DNA of 64,000 bases, taken from NCBI GenBank assembly GCA_947565425.1, contig CANOFW010000008.1, positions 57,346 through 121,345 of the forward strand, written 5' to 3'. The DNA is from an uncultured Lachnospiraceae bacterium. GTDB lineage: Bacteria; Bacillota; Clostridia; Lachnospirales; Lachnospiraceae. Position numbers and translations under genes: made by a program. The notes under the pieces are model-generated. The model saw only the letters and a list, made by a program, of their open reading frames with translations. It had not been told where the DNA came from and made no database searches. Below, piece by piece: positions 1-9,600 of the stretch (its first letter is position 1; each line of letters opens with the position of its first letter).

Positions 1-1
1 T

Positions 2-247
2 TTAGAGACAGAGATTATGTTGGTGGACGAGGTGCTCAGCGTAGGAGACGCCAAGTTTAAGAAGAAAAGTTTTAAGAAAATGAAACAATTAATCAATGAC
101 AAAGACCGCACGGTTGTTATTGTCTCCCATAATAGTGAGACGTTGCGCAAGCTCTGCAATACGATTCTGTGGCTTCACGATGGAGTGATAAAGATGCAGG
201 GAAGCACCGAGGAGGTATTACCATTGTATGAAGAATTCATGTCATAA
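2..247 (+). CDS. ABC exporter ATPase, C-terminal fragment
   Basis: Partial gene cut by the window start; an open frame runs from base 2 to the stop at 247. The visible part carries the Walker B/D-loop stretch LVDEVLSVGD and the H-loop VSHN, followed by a short C-terminal tail. VDEVLSVGD is typical of the Wzt/TagH group of ABC ATPases that energise export of teichoic acids and O-polysaccharides across the membrane. The permease and the Walker A half would lie upstream, outside the window. The stop overlaps the licD-like start by 20 bases, suggesting translational coupling. The export role is inferred from family and neighbours. Confidence 0.85.
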   Translation, partial: LETEIMLVDEVLSVGDAKFKKKSFKKMKQLINDKDRTVVIVSHNSETLRKLCNTILWLHDGVIKMQGSTEEVLPLYEEFMS

Positions 248-1064
248 ACAGGAATATGATGTCAGACGGCTGCAAAAACATTTGCTGGATATCTTGACAG
301 AAGTGGTGCGTGTATGCGAAGAATTGGGGATTGATTATTTCATCATGGGAGGGACGGCGCTTGGCGCTGTGCGCCATGGAGGATTTATACCGTGGGATGA
401 TGATTTGGATATCGGCATGCGGCGGGAGGATTATGAGAAATTTCTTGCCGGGGCGCAGGCGCATCTGCGGTCAGATTTATTTTTACAGACATACCAGACA
501 GAACCGAATTCTCCATTCTATTTTGCCAAGGTAAGGAAAGATAATACGAAATTCATTGAAAAATATTGCCGGAAACTTGACATACATGCTGGAATTTATA
601 TTGATATTTTCCCTTATGACGCTCTGCCAGATGATAAGAAGGAACGAATGAAACATTACCGCAGGATGAAATATATGTTGAACCTGTATATAGCGAAATG
701 CGTGACTGGTACAAGTGTGCACTACAGGGGCATAAAGAAGCTGATCTATGGCTGTATTCGCCATACACTCCATATTCTGATGCTGCCTGTACCGAAACGT
801 TTCCTTTACAGGCAGACGGATAGGATGATGCGCAAATATAACGATAACCCGTCTCAGTATCTGGGTTATGGGGGGCAACCCAAAGTTCAGGTGCCGCGGG
901 CTGACGTCATCGAACCGGCAAAAATTACGTTTGAGAACCTCACAGTCAAATGTCCGCAAAAGATTGAAGAATATTTGACATATAATTATGGGGATTATAA
1001 GAAATTGCCTCCCGTAGAGGAGCGCAAAGGCCATGTTCCCTGGCTGGTGGAATATGAAAGATAA
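228..1064 (+). CDS. LicD family phosphotransferase
   Basis: 278-residue cytoplasmic protein with the LicD nucleotidyltransferase-fold signature at about residues 40-63, including GGTALGAVRHGG and PWDDDLDIG. LicD proteins transfer phosphocholine or related phospho-alcohol groups from a CDP-activated donor to sugars of teichoic acids or capsules. Here the donor need not be choline: the neighbouring genes point to a CDP-activated phosphonate alcohol. The ATG has GGAGG at 211-215, a rather long 12-base gap, and overlaps the exporter ATPase. The family call is firm; the substrate is not shown by the sequence. Confidence 0.88.
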   Translation: MKNSCHKQEYDVRRLQKHLLDILTEVVRVCEELGIDYFIMGGTALGAVRHGGFIPWDDDLDIGMRREDYEKFLAGAQAHLRSDLFLQTYQTEPNSPFYFAKVRKDNTKFIEKYCRKLDIHAGIYIDIFPYDALPDDKKERMKHYRRMKYMLNLYIAKCVTGTSVHYRGIKKLIYGCIRHTLHILMLPVPKRFLYRQTDRMMRKYNDNPSQYLGYGGQPKVQVPRADVIEPAKITFENLTVKCPQKIEEYLTYNYGDYKKLPPVEERKGHVPWLVEYER

Positions 1065-1129
1065 TGGATAGAGATAGATGGCAATTGGACAAGCTAATAG
1101 TGTATGACAATAAGATGGAGGAATGGTGA

Positions 1130-2254
1130 ATGCAAATCAAATATTTATTGGATGAGATTGAAAAGTTGGGTGTAGCATTTTACACGGGTGTGCCGGATTC
1201 TCAACTGCGCGCGCTGTGCGATACGCTGATGAGCCGTTATGGTATCGGTGAGAAGCATGTGATTGCAGCGAACGAGGGAGCGGCAGTCGGGCTTGCCGCA
1301 GGACATTATCTTGCGACGGGCAATCCGGCGGTTGTCTATATGCAAAACAGTGGCATTGGCAATGCTGTAAACCCGATTTGTTCTCTGGTAAATGATAAAG
1401 TCTATGCAATTCCTGTATTGTTTATTGTGGGATGGCGAGGAGAACCGGGTGTTCATGATGAGCCGCAGCATATTTATCAGGGAGAAGTCACCAGGCAGTT
1501 GTTGGATTGTCTGGGTGTGAAGAATTTTGTTATCTCAAAGGACACTTCGCCGGAGGAATTATGCAGTTATTTTACAGAAATTAAAAAAGAGTTTGCTCTG
1601 GGACACCAGTGTGCGTTGGTGGTGCGAAAAGGCGCTTTGGAGTCGGAGGAAAAGCTGAAATATGTCAATGAGTATCCATTGTCCAGAGAAGACGTGGTGA
1701 AATTGTTTGTGGAGCATACCGATGAGCGGGATATCATTGTCTCCACGACTGGCAAGCTTTCCAGAGAGTTGTTTGAGGCAAGAGAGGCGCGCGGACAGGG
1801 ACATGAGAAGGACTTCTTAACAGTTGGCTCGATGGGGCACTCTTCGATGATTGCCATGGGCATTGCCAGGGAGAAGAAGGATCGTCGCGTCTTCTGTTTG
1901 GATGGAGACGGCGCGGTGTTGATGCATATGGGAAGCCTTGCTGTGGCAGGCAGCGCGCAGATGGCAAACTTTGTCCATGTCTTGTTTAACAATGGAGCGC
2001 ACGAGACGGTTGGAGGTATGCCTACGGTAAGTGAGAAGATTGATTATCTGGGTGTTGCAAAGTCGTGCGGTTATGAGAATATTTATACGGCCAAGACAGA
2101 AGCAGAAGTGGTAGCTTTATTTGAAAAAATTGCGCAGGCGAAAGGCTCTGTGTTCGCAGAAGTAAAGACGAACTTGTTGTCGCGTGCAGATTTAGGCAGG
2201 CCCACCACGACACCTGTACAGAATAAAGAAGCGTTTATGGCGTTTTTAAAATAG
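1130..2254 (+). CDS. ppd: Phosphonopyruvate decarboxylase
   Basis: 374-residue thiamine-diphosphate enzyme of the usual length for Ppd/AepY. It converts phosphonopyruvate to phosphonoacetaldehyde, the step that makes PEP-mutase-driven phosphonate synthesis irreversible. The TPP-activating glutamate is visible as E49 in AANEGAAVGLAAG. The metal/TPP motif starts with GDGAV near residue 258 and ends with NN around residue 288. GVPDSQL near the N-terminus is characteristic of the Ppd/sulfopyruvate decarboxylase group. GGAGG at 1117-1121 sits 8 bases before the ATG. The PEP mutase it depends on is encoded about 15 kb downstream at 17153. Sulfopyruvate decarboxylase is the main alternative but does not fit these neighbours. 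Confidence 0.88.
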   Translation: MQIKYLLDEIEKLGVAFYTGVPDSQLRALCDTLMSRYGIGEKHVIAANEGAAVGLAAGHYLATGNPAVVYMQNSGIGNAVNPICSLVNDKVYAIPVLFIVGWRGEPGVHDEPQHIYQGEVTRQLLDCLGVKNFVISKDTSPEELCSYFTEIKKEFALGHQCALVVRKGALESEEKLKYVNEYPLSREDVVKLFVEHTDERDIIVSTTGKLSRELFEAREARGQGHEKDFLTVGSMGHSSMIAMGIAREKKDRRVFCLDGDGAVLMHMGSLAVAGSAQMANFVHVLFNNGAHETVGGMPTVSEKIDYLGVAKSCGYENIYTAKTEAEVVALFEKIAQAKGSVFAEVKTNLLSRADLGRPTTTPVQNKEAFMAFLK

Positions 2255-2264
2255 GGGAAAAAGA

Positions 2265-2993
2265 ATGAAAGCATTGATTTTAAATTCAGGAATCGGCAAA
2301 CGTATGGGTGAGCTGACAAAGACGAAGAATAAGTGTATGGCAGAGATTGCGCCGGGAATTACGATTCTCGACTGGCAGCTTCGGTTGCTTGAAAAAGAAG
2401 GTATTACCGACGTGGTGATTACCACCGGTCCCTTTGCAGAACATTTACAGGAATATGTGTCTGAAAGATATCCAGGGATTTCGTTTACGTTTCGTCACAA
2501 TCCGGTGTATGACCAGACAAATTATATTTACTCGATTGCGCTTGCCGAAGATGCGCTGCGAGAGGATGATATCTTGCTGATGCATGGGGATTTGGTGTTT
2601 GAACGAAGCGTCCTTGCGGACATTGCTGGGTGCGAGACCAGCGCTATGGTGGTAGATGAGACGTTACCTCTGCCGGAAAAGGATTTTAAGGCGGTTGTGC
2701 AGGAGGGAAAGATTACCAAAGTTGGGATTGAATTTTTTGAGGACGCTTATGCTGCGCAGCCTTTGTATAAGTTATACAGGGAAGACTGGTCACAGTGGCT
2801 TGCGAATATTTTGGCGTTTTGTGAACAGGGAACTCGTAGCGTTTATGCTGAGAATGCTATGAATGAAATTTCCGACAAATTAACCATTCATCCATTTAAC
2901 GTTGCAGGAAGAATCTGCACAGAGGTGGATAACCTTGAGGATTTAGCGCGGGTACAGAAGATGATGGAACCAATCATTGCCAAGGAGAGCTGA
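2265..2993 (+). CDS. Sugar/alcohol-phosphate nucleotidyltransferase, LicC/PntC-like
   Basis: 242-residue NTP-transferase with an N-terminal loop NSGIGKRMGEL followed by K (the GxGxR...K nucleotide-binding pattern) and a metal-binding aspartate near residue 108 in MHGDLVF. The size and loop resemble LicC-type CTP:phosphocholine cytidylyltransferases and the PntC group that activates aminoethylphosphonate. Lying directly after ppd and before the alcohol dehydrogenase, it is a good candidate for making CDP-2-hydroxyethylphosphonate. Hexose-1-phosphate nucleotidyltransferase activity cannot be excluded. It starts 10 bases after ppd, suggesting one operon. A degenerate copy of this domain appears at the N-terminus of the protein at 6662. 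Confidence 0.75.
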   Translation: MKALILNSGIGKRMGELTKTKNKCMAEIAPGITILDWQLRLLEKEGITDVVITTGPFAEHLQEYVSERYPGISFTFRHNPVYDQTNYIYSIALAEDALREDDILLMHGDLVFERSVLADIAGCETSAMVVDETLPLPEKDFKAVVQEGKITKVGIEFFEDAYAAQPLYKLYREDWSQWLANILAFCEQGTRSVYAENAMNEISDKLTIHPFNVAGRICTEVDNLEDLARVQKMMEPIIAKES

Positions 2994-3077
2994 TACCGGC
3001 TGTCTGTTATGTGCAGATCAAGCGCAGGGCGGACGGTTTGATTTGCAGCTCGAGAAGGCGGATGTGGAGGCGGGAGT

Positions 3078-3917
3078 GTGTTATATAATGTTGTGCAGTC
3101 GGTGAAAACGGTACTCAAACAGGGGATGAAAGCGTGGTATGGCATGGTGGGTTTTTTTCGGAGCCATGGCATTGTATTTCGCGCAAATAGCAGGCGGCTT
3201 TTATCCTACCGGGATAAGTACAAAGGGCAAAGGTGCTTCCTTATCGGCAATGGGCCAAGCCTCAGAATGGAGGATTTGGAGAAGCTTGATGGGGAGGTTT
3301 CTTTTGCCTGCAATATTATTTATAAGGTATTCGATAAAGTCCGCTGGCGGCCAACGTATCATTTTATCTCGGATGTTGTGGCCATTCATGCGATAAACGA
3401 GGAAGGAATGCTCGACAAGATTTTAGAACGTCCCCTATTTTCCAATAAAGATGTATATGCAAAGCTCAAGCGCCTGCAAGATGTAGGAGAAGGGGTTATC
3501 TATTTAAACCGCATCAATCAGCAGAAGTACAGAGTCAGCAGAAATCCTCTGGCGTATTATGTGCCGGCACAGGCAACGGTGATGACATTGATGATTGAGA
3601 TGGCGGTTTTTATGGGATTTGCGGAAATCTATCTGCTGGGCGTGGACTGTACCAATACGTTTACAGAAGGCCATTTTGAGAAATCTTATACTGATAAGTC
3701 GGTGGATGATTATAATTTGGAATGGGTGCGCAAGAAGACAAACCGTCCGAATCTGACGTTGTTTGAGCTTGGCGAGGAACGTAGGCTGCGCTCGCTGGAT
3801 GCCTATCGCAAACTGAAGGAATATGCAGACAGCAAACAGGTAAAAATATATAATGCCACGCGTGGAGGCGCCCTGGAAGTGTTTGAGCGGGTGGATTTCG
3901 ACGAGGTTATGAAATGA
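3078..3917 (+). CDS. DUF115/MptE-like, GT42-like protein
   Basis: 279-residue protein starting at GTG 3078 with GGAGG at 3066-3070. It carries CFLIGNGPSLR near residues 51-61, a later FACN, then a helix ending in EIYLLGVD and a closing NATRGG segment. This set (GNGPSL, CN, EIYL.G.D) belongs to the DUF115/MptE-like fold, which from memory also resembles GT42 sialyltransferases such as CstII. A motif HFxxSYxDK follows EIYLLGVD and is shared with the C-terminal domain of the protein at 6662. Because a nonulosonic acid pathway lies nearby, a CMP-nonulosonate transferase role is possible. That is inference; the fold call is firmer. Confidence 0.65.
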   Translation: MLYNVVQSVKTVLKQGMKAWYGMVGFFRSHGIVFRANSRRLLSYRDKYKGQRCFLIGNGPSLRMEDLEKLDGEVSFACNIIYKVFDKVRWRPTYHFISDVVAIHAINEEGMLDKILERPLFSNKDVYAKLKRLQDVGEGVIYLNRINQQKYRVSRNPLAYYVPAQATVMTLMIEMAVFMGFAEIYLLGVDCTNTFTEGHFEKSYTDKSVDDYNLEWVRKKTNRPNLTLFELGEERRLRSLDAYRKLKEYADSKQVKIYNATRGGALEVFERVDFDEVMK

Positions 3918-4009
3918 GAATGCCCCAGTATGTGGGGAATTTGCAGTAAAGTCCGCAGACGTCTGTGAGAGGAAAGACGACGGATTGCCAGTTGCATAGA
4001 GGAGGAGCC

Positions 4010-5140
4010 ATGCAAAAAGAAAATTATAAAACCCAGGTGATTGTCAGTGGAGAAGGAGCTTTGCAGGAGGCGGCTTTGATTGTTCGGAAATTGGGCGTAC
4101 AGAATATATTAGCAGTCTGCTCAAAATCGGCAAAGAAGCATTGCGGCGAGGAATTTTGGCGGGAATTTCCGGGAAAGGTTATCTTTTTCCATGCGTTTTC
4201 TCCCAATCCCAAATATGAAGAAGTTGAGGCGGGGGTGGCGTTGTTTGAGAAAGAACAATGCGAAATGGTTCTTTCCATGGGTGGCGGCAGCGCCATGGAT
4301 GTGGCGAAATGCATCAAAATGTTTGCGCCTATGGACAAACATGAGAATTATTTGAAGCAGGAAAAGAAAGTCAATGATATTCGTCATATTGCGATACCGT
4401 CCACTGCCGGAACCGGCAGTGAATCTACGAGTTTTGCCGTGGTTTATTACCAGGAGGAGAAGCAGTCCGTGGCGCATTCATCGCTGCTTCCAGATTATGC
4501 TATTTTGCATGCAGGATTTTTGGAAAATTTACCGCTCTATCAGAAAAAGGCGACGATGATGGACGCTTTGTGTCAGGCGGTGGAATCTTACTGGTCGGTA
4601 AATTCCACGAAAGAGAGCAGGCAATATGCGCGCGAGGCGATTGTGGCGTTGCGTAAGGCGTGGCAGGGGTATGTTGAGGAAAATACAAATTGGCTACAGA
4701 TTATGGCGGCGGCGAATTTCGCAGGCCGGGCTATCAATATTTCTAAGACGACGGCTGCACATGCGATGAGTTATAAGATTACTTCGATGTATGGGTTTGC
4801 CCACGGGCATGCGGCGGCAATCTGCCTGCCAAAGACTTGGGCTTATCTGCAAGAGCATATAGATGACTGTACAGATGAAAGAGGGAAAGATTACCTCTTG
4901 CAGATATTAGAGGAATTGAATCAGATGCTAGGCACGGAAAATACACAGGAGTCTATATCCTGGTTTACCAAGCTGATTGATGACTTAGAGCTTCCTTATC
5001 CAGTTCAGTGTGGGGAAGAGGACGTGGAAATCTTATCCGCCTCGGTCAATGCAGAGCGGTTAAATAACTTTCCGGTAAAAGTAACTAAGGAAGCGTTGTG
5101 CGCGATGTACCGTGAGATTGTAGGAGAAACGCAGAGGTAG
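4010..5140 (+). CDS. Iron-type alcohol dehydrogenase, probable phosphonoacetaldehyde reductase
   Basis: 376-residue group III metal-dependent alcohol dehydrogenase. ATG 4010 is chosen because GGAGGAG lies at 4001-4007; an in-frame ATG at 3965 lacks a ribosome site. Visible features are the nucleotide-binding GGGSAMDVAK near residues 91-100, the PSTAGTGSE loop, and metal-ligand histidines around H251 and H265/H267 (AHAMSYK, FAHGHA). Enzymes of this family (PhpC type) reduce phosphonoacetaldehyde to 2-hydroxyethylphosphonate. The combination with Ppd and PEP mutase, and the absence of an aminoethylphosphonate transaminase in the window, supports that substrate. The 5-base gap to the next gene indicates co-translation. 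Confidence 0.78.
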   Translation: MQKENYKTQVIVSGEGALQEAALIVRKLGVQNILAVCSKSAKKHCGEEFWREFPGKVIFFHAFSPNPKYEEVEAGVALFEKEQCEMVLSMGGGSAMDVAKCIKMFAPMDKHENYLKQEKKVNDIRHIAIPSTAGTGSESTSFAVVYYQEEKQSVAHSSLLPDYAILHAGFLENLPLYQKKATMMDALCQAVESYWSVNSTKESRQYAREAIVALRKAWQGYVEENTNWLQIMAAANFAGRAINISKTTAAHAMSYKITSMYGFAHGHAAAICLPKTWAYLQEHIDDCTDERGKDYLLQILEELNQMLGTENTQESISWFTKLIDDLELPYPVQCGEEDVEILSASVNAERLNNFPVKVTKEALCAMYREIVGETQR

Positions 5141-5144
5141 AGAA

Positions 5145-6356
5145 ATGTCAATAATCACCAAGCTTCGCAACCGTGTGGAGAAGAAAATTGCATATATCAT
5201 TTTTCGCACCCTGTTTCGGCAGGATGAGAAGCTTGTGTTGTTTGAATCCTATAATGGGGAGGATAACAGCTATAGTTGCAACCCTAAGGCATTGTATGAG
5301 CGGATGCAAAAGGCGCCGGAGTATGCGGCGTATCGTTTTGTCTGGTCGGTGCAGCATCCAGAGAAATTTGCCTTTTTATGCAAGAATCCCCGCACAAGTG
5401 TGGTACAAAAGGGCAGCTATGAGTATTTGAAAACTTGTGCCAGAGCTTGCTATTTGTTTACCAATACTGGACTGCCAAGTTATATCCTGCCGAACAGACG
5501 CCAGAAGTTGGTGTATCTGTGGCATGGGAAGCCCCTGAAATGTATTGGCTGCGGGATCAAAGGCGCTGGCGACGGCAAACGCTCCAAGGCAAAGATTGCT
5601 ATGGATTATCGAAGTTCCGGCAGACGGTTGGATATCCTGTTATCCCCCGCTCCGGCATTTTCAGATGTTATGAGCCAGGCTTACGCGCTCAGTGAGAAGA
5701 AACGAAAGCGCGCCTTACTATTGTGCGGTTATCCGAGAAATGATTTCCTGTTTCGTTATACGAGGGAAGATATTGCGCGCGTGAAGGTGAGGTTGTCGGT
5801 GCCCGCGGGGAAGAAGGTTATTCTCTATGCGCCGACCTGGAGGCCTTATCATTGGCTGGGGGGGAATCATTTTCAGCATACGGGCGGGCTTGATTTTGAC
5901 TTGATGCGACGGAAGCTGGGAGAAGATTGTGTGCTGCTTTGTCGTCTGCATCATATGGAAAAAGGAAGCGTTCGTTATGATGAATATCCAGGTTTCTTGT
6001 ATGATGTGACGGATTACCCCGAGGTCAACGAGTTATATATTATCAGCGATTTGATGATATCGGACTATTCCGGGACAATCTTTGATTATGCCAATCTTAA
6101 ACGCCCGATGGTATTGTATATGTATGATAGGGAACAATATGTAGAGCACGCGAATGGGCTGAACTTTCCCTTAGAATCGCTGCCAGGCAGAATTGTCGAG
6201 AACCAGGAGGAACTAGTATGCGCGGTTCGAGAAGAACTGTCTGCGTTTTCGTATGATGAGAAGTACCGTCAATTTAATGAAACGTTCAACTGCCTAGAAG
6301 GAGCGGATTCTTCTGGCAAGCTTTTGGCAGCGGTCATTGGGCAGACAAATAGCTAA
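5145..6356 (+). CDS. CDP-glycerol glycerophosphotransferase family protein (TagB/TagF-like)
   Basis: 403-residue peripheral membrane transferase. Family marks include FESYNGEDNSYSCNP at the N-terminus, WHGKPLK in the middle, YAPTWRP, and the C-terminal ISDYSGTIFDYAN that forms the CDP-alcohol site in TagF. TagB/TagF enzymes move glycerol- or ribitol-phosphate from CDP-alditols onto lipid-linked acceptors during teichoic acid assembly. It lies 5 bases after the alcohol dehydrogenase, so the CDP-activated group here could be hydroxyethylphosphonate instead of glycerol phosphate; that is inference. The protein is strongly similar to the third domain of the fusion at 6662, suggesting duplication. 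Confidence 0.88.
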   Translation: MSIITKLRNRVEKKIAYIIFRTLFRQDEKLVLFESYNGEDNSYSCNPKALYERMQKAPEYAAYRFVWSVQHPEKFAFLCKNPRTSVVQKGSYEYLKTCARACYLFTNTGLPSYILPNRRQKLVYLWHGKPLKCIGCGIKGAGDGKRSKAKIAMDYRSSGRRLDILLSPAPAFSDVMSQAYALSEKKRKRALLLCGYPRNDFLFRYTREDIARVKVRLSVPAGKKVILYAPTWRPYHWLGGNHFQHTGGLDFDLMRRKLGEDCVLLCRLHHMEKGSVRYDEYPGFLYDVTDYPEVNELYIISDLMISDYSGTIFDYANLKRPMVLYMYDREQYVEHANGLNFPLESLPGRIVENQEELVCAVREELSAFSYDEKYRQFNETFNCLEGADSSGKLLAAVIGQTNS

Positions 6357-6396
6357 AATGCTGGATTTGATGCAAGGAAATGGGAAGGACATGCAT

Positions 6397-6575
6397 TATC
6401 TATAGTGACAATTCAGCCATCGCCAAATTTATGGGCGAATCATGCTAGCATGAATGAGCACATAATGACGGCGATGAACGGAACGCCAGATTATGAGCAA
6501 AAAGAGTTGTGTAGCAACGGAAAGCACGTAAGTGCGGTTTTGCGAATGGCGTGGGTTGAATAGTTACTATCTATA
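6397..6575. mobile_element. MITE-like element, possibly IS66-related, with 8-bp target duplication
   Basis: A 163-bp non-coding segment (6405-6567) is bounded by the direct repeat TATCTATA at 6397-6404 and 6568-6575. Its ends are inverted repeats: the left begins GTGACAATTCAGCC and the right, read in complement, GTAACTATTCAACC; about 16 of the first 21 bases match. Ends close to 5'-GTAA and an 8-bp duplication are features recalled for the IS66 family, but no transposase is present. Inside is an interrupted dyad: CATCGCC 6418-6424 with GGCGATG 6470-6476, TTATG 6429-6433 with CATAA 6461-6465, and a perfect 14-bp palindrome at 6440-6453. This accounts for most of the 305-base gene gap at 6357-6661. 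Confidence 0.6.
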
Positions 6576-6591
6576 GCAGCAGTACCCTTGC

Positions 6592-6620
6592 TTGCAAATA
6601 TATGCCTGGAATGGTATAAT
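6592..6620 (+). promoter_or_regulatory. Sigma-A-type promoter for the 1296-residue fusion gene
   Basis: TTGCAA at 6592-6597, a 17-base spacer and TATAAT at 6615-6620, with TGG just before the -10 (extended -10). The gene starts at 6662 with GGAGG at 6651-6655. The promoter begins 16 bases beyond the MITE-like element, so the insertion left it intact or supplied new upstream context. Confidence 0.7.
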
Positions 6621-6661
6621 TATGTGGAAAATTTTGGCATTATGGACAAAGGAGGAACATT

Positions 6662-9600
6662 GTGTACACCTTTCTATACGATTTTAATCCTTCCGCGGAA
6701 GAAGGATTATATGATATATATTTACCGAACGGCGAAGGACTTATCGAGCGGCAGCTTAGGATCTTGCAGGAAGCAAAGATAACAAAGATAAAGATAGCCG
6801 GCAGTGAAGCATTGTTCCGGTACTGTAGTAAACTGGTGGAAAGCCGTAAGGATTTGCATAGATTATCATTGGAATTTGCAGGGACAGAGATTAAGGAAGA
6901 TATGGTTGCGGACAAGGAGGCGACATATCTGTTTTTGGCGTATAATCTAATGTATGGGCGTGAAGAATTTAAGAATTTTTTGGCGTCATCTTCCAAATAT
7001 GTGATTGCCTCGTCTCCCAGGCAGAGGGACGGCCAGGAGCTCGCCGTGCGGGTGGATATGGATTGGATTGTGGAGCTCGGCTTGGACTTAGCAGGCTTGG
7101 ATACCTGCGGTGTATTTTCTATGATGAAGATTAATCCTGACCAGCCGGAGGAAGAACCTGTTTCGGCAAAGCCAGCGTGGAATTGTCAATCCAATCAGGC
7201 GTTTGTTCGTGGATTTATCAATTCTCTCGCCAAAGACATCAAGGGAATCTTGTGGTTTGACGAAAGCCAGGGCATTTGCCAGGTCAGGGATGGGCAAGTG
7301 GACGCGGAGTTTGCCGCGCGTATGGAGAAGGAAGATTACCTTAACAGGAGGGTTATTTCCGGGCAGGGACATGTTGTATATCTCAAAGATATCATACAAG
7401 AGAGTGGGGCGGAGCATGTATTGTTGGTCCGCGACAGTTTGTCGGAGAATATACCAATCGCAGAGCTCTTGCAGATGCAGAAGGTTGCATATAAAGAATA
7501 TAAGGTTTGCGATCACAAGGAATCCGGGGAGGCATGTGCGGCATTAAAACAGATGATGCAGCAGGAAAACGTGGATTTGTTGCTGGCGGCAGGCAGTAAT
7601 CAGACGTTAGGGCTTGCGCAGGAGGCAAGACAGCAGTTGTGTGAAGGAAAAAAAGGATGTGCGGATATCCGGCTGGCTGCGATACCTGCTGAATACGGCG
7701 ATTGGAGTTTCTGTGTGGCGGAATATTGGATTTTAGATAGTAATTTTGTGCGCACAGCGTTTGCTGTTGAGAAAGATAAAGCACAAATATACCTGTTGCT
7801 GTACCGTGCTTTGTGTGCGCTTATGCGTGATGACTTGACGGAGAAAGAGCAGACAATGGCAAGGCGCGTCTTTAGCGAACTGGCAAAAAGCCGTGCCAAC
7901 TTTTTGCAAGGAGAGAGTGCCGGGCTGCAAGCAGCATTGTATGAAAATCATACCTTAGGGTATTTCAGCAGATTTTATGGCAGCGGATTGGAAAAGCTGC
8001 CGGAGCTTATCGGACAAGCCATCGGTGCGCCAGCGCAAGACGTGGCGGCTGCGGCGATTCCTTTTATGATTCGTCGTCTGTTTGAGCATGTACAAGGCGC
8101 TGTAGTCGAAGGAACCCTTATGTATAAGAGGCTGTATACATTAGAGCTTCATACCCGTTTTGTAAGAGGCGGGGATTTTTCGGGCAGCCTGAAAACATGG
8201 TCGCAGGATTTGGCAAATTATAAGGTTTATTTTGGCAATAAATCTTACGCGTCTTATCGCGAACAGATTATGCGTCAAATTAGGACAGACGCGGAAATGA
8301 CCGGGCATTTTTTTGTTACCATGGATGATTTGCAAGAAGTGGTGACAAAAACCTTATCTTATAATAACCGCAAATTAAAGCCGCAGTGGAAGTTTGTCAA
8401 TCCGCAGACAGAGGAAGAGCGAAAGCAGATAGAAGAGTTAGCGGAGGCGGAACGTATTGAGAAATTAAAGAATATGCCGCTGAAAAATCGTATGTTATAT
8501 TCGCTCAAACGTACAAAGTTTTTCCATGAAGTGAATAACTTCCGCAAGAAGATATTTTATAAATTGTACCAGTTGATTTATCCGGTGCAGACGAAATGGG
8601 TGCTCTTTGAATCCTATGGCGGCACGAATAATTACGGATGCAATACCAGGGCAATTTATGAGTCCATGTTAGAGGATGCGGATTACTTTGATTACAAGTT
8701 TATCTGGGCGTTTAATAATCCCAAGAACTTTAATTTTCTTAAACAGAACCCGCGTACGGTACTTGTGAAACGTGGTTCCAGGCGTTATGTCAAGTTCTGT
8801 GCGCGCTCGAAATATATATTTACGAATACGGGCATGCCCAAATATATTAAGCCGAACAAAGAGCAGAAGATGGTGTACACCTGGCATGGCAAACCATTGA
8901 AGCGGATTGGCTGTTCGTTCCAGGGGGAATCAGAAGGCAAGCGCAACAAGCGTGAGCTGATGCGGGATTATACGGCATCCGGAAAGAGGCTTTCCATACT
9001 GACTTCGCCCTCTCCGGTGTTCACGCCGATTATGGCGGATGCTTATAATCTAAGCCCTAAGAAGCGTCAGACGGCAATGTTAGAGACCGGATATCCCAGA
9101 AATGATTTTCTGTTTCGCTATACGCAGGAAGATGTTTTGCGTATGAAGATGAATCTGGGAATCCCACTTGATAAGAAGGTTGTCCTCTATGCTCCGACCT
9201 GGCGTCCGTATCGCTGGCTTGGCGGTAAGAATTTTGAGCATGTGCCGGTGTTGGATTTGGACAAGCTGCATGAACAGTTGGGAGATGAGTATGTATTCTT
9301 GTGCCGGCTGCATCATTTGGAACGCGATTCCATGCGTTTTGATAACCATCCGGGGTTTGTATATGACGTCTCGATGGTACAGGATGTAAACGAGCTTTAT
9401 ATTATCAGCGATATCCTGGTGTCCGATTATTCTGGTACAGTGTTCGACTTTGCGAATTTACGTCGCCCAATTGTATTTTTTATGTACGATATGGAGGAAT
9501 ATGTGGGTGGCGCCAACGGATTGAATTTCGATTTGGATTTCCTTCCCGGACCGATCGTAGAGACGCAGGAGGATATGGCGCAGGCAGTCAAGGATGGGCT

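Noticed and set aside
483-1034. 183-codon reverse ORF opposite the LicD-like gene
   Set aside because: It overlaps a complete LicD protein and shows no family signature.
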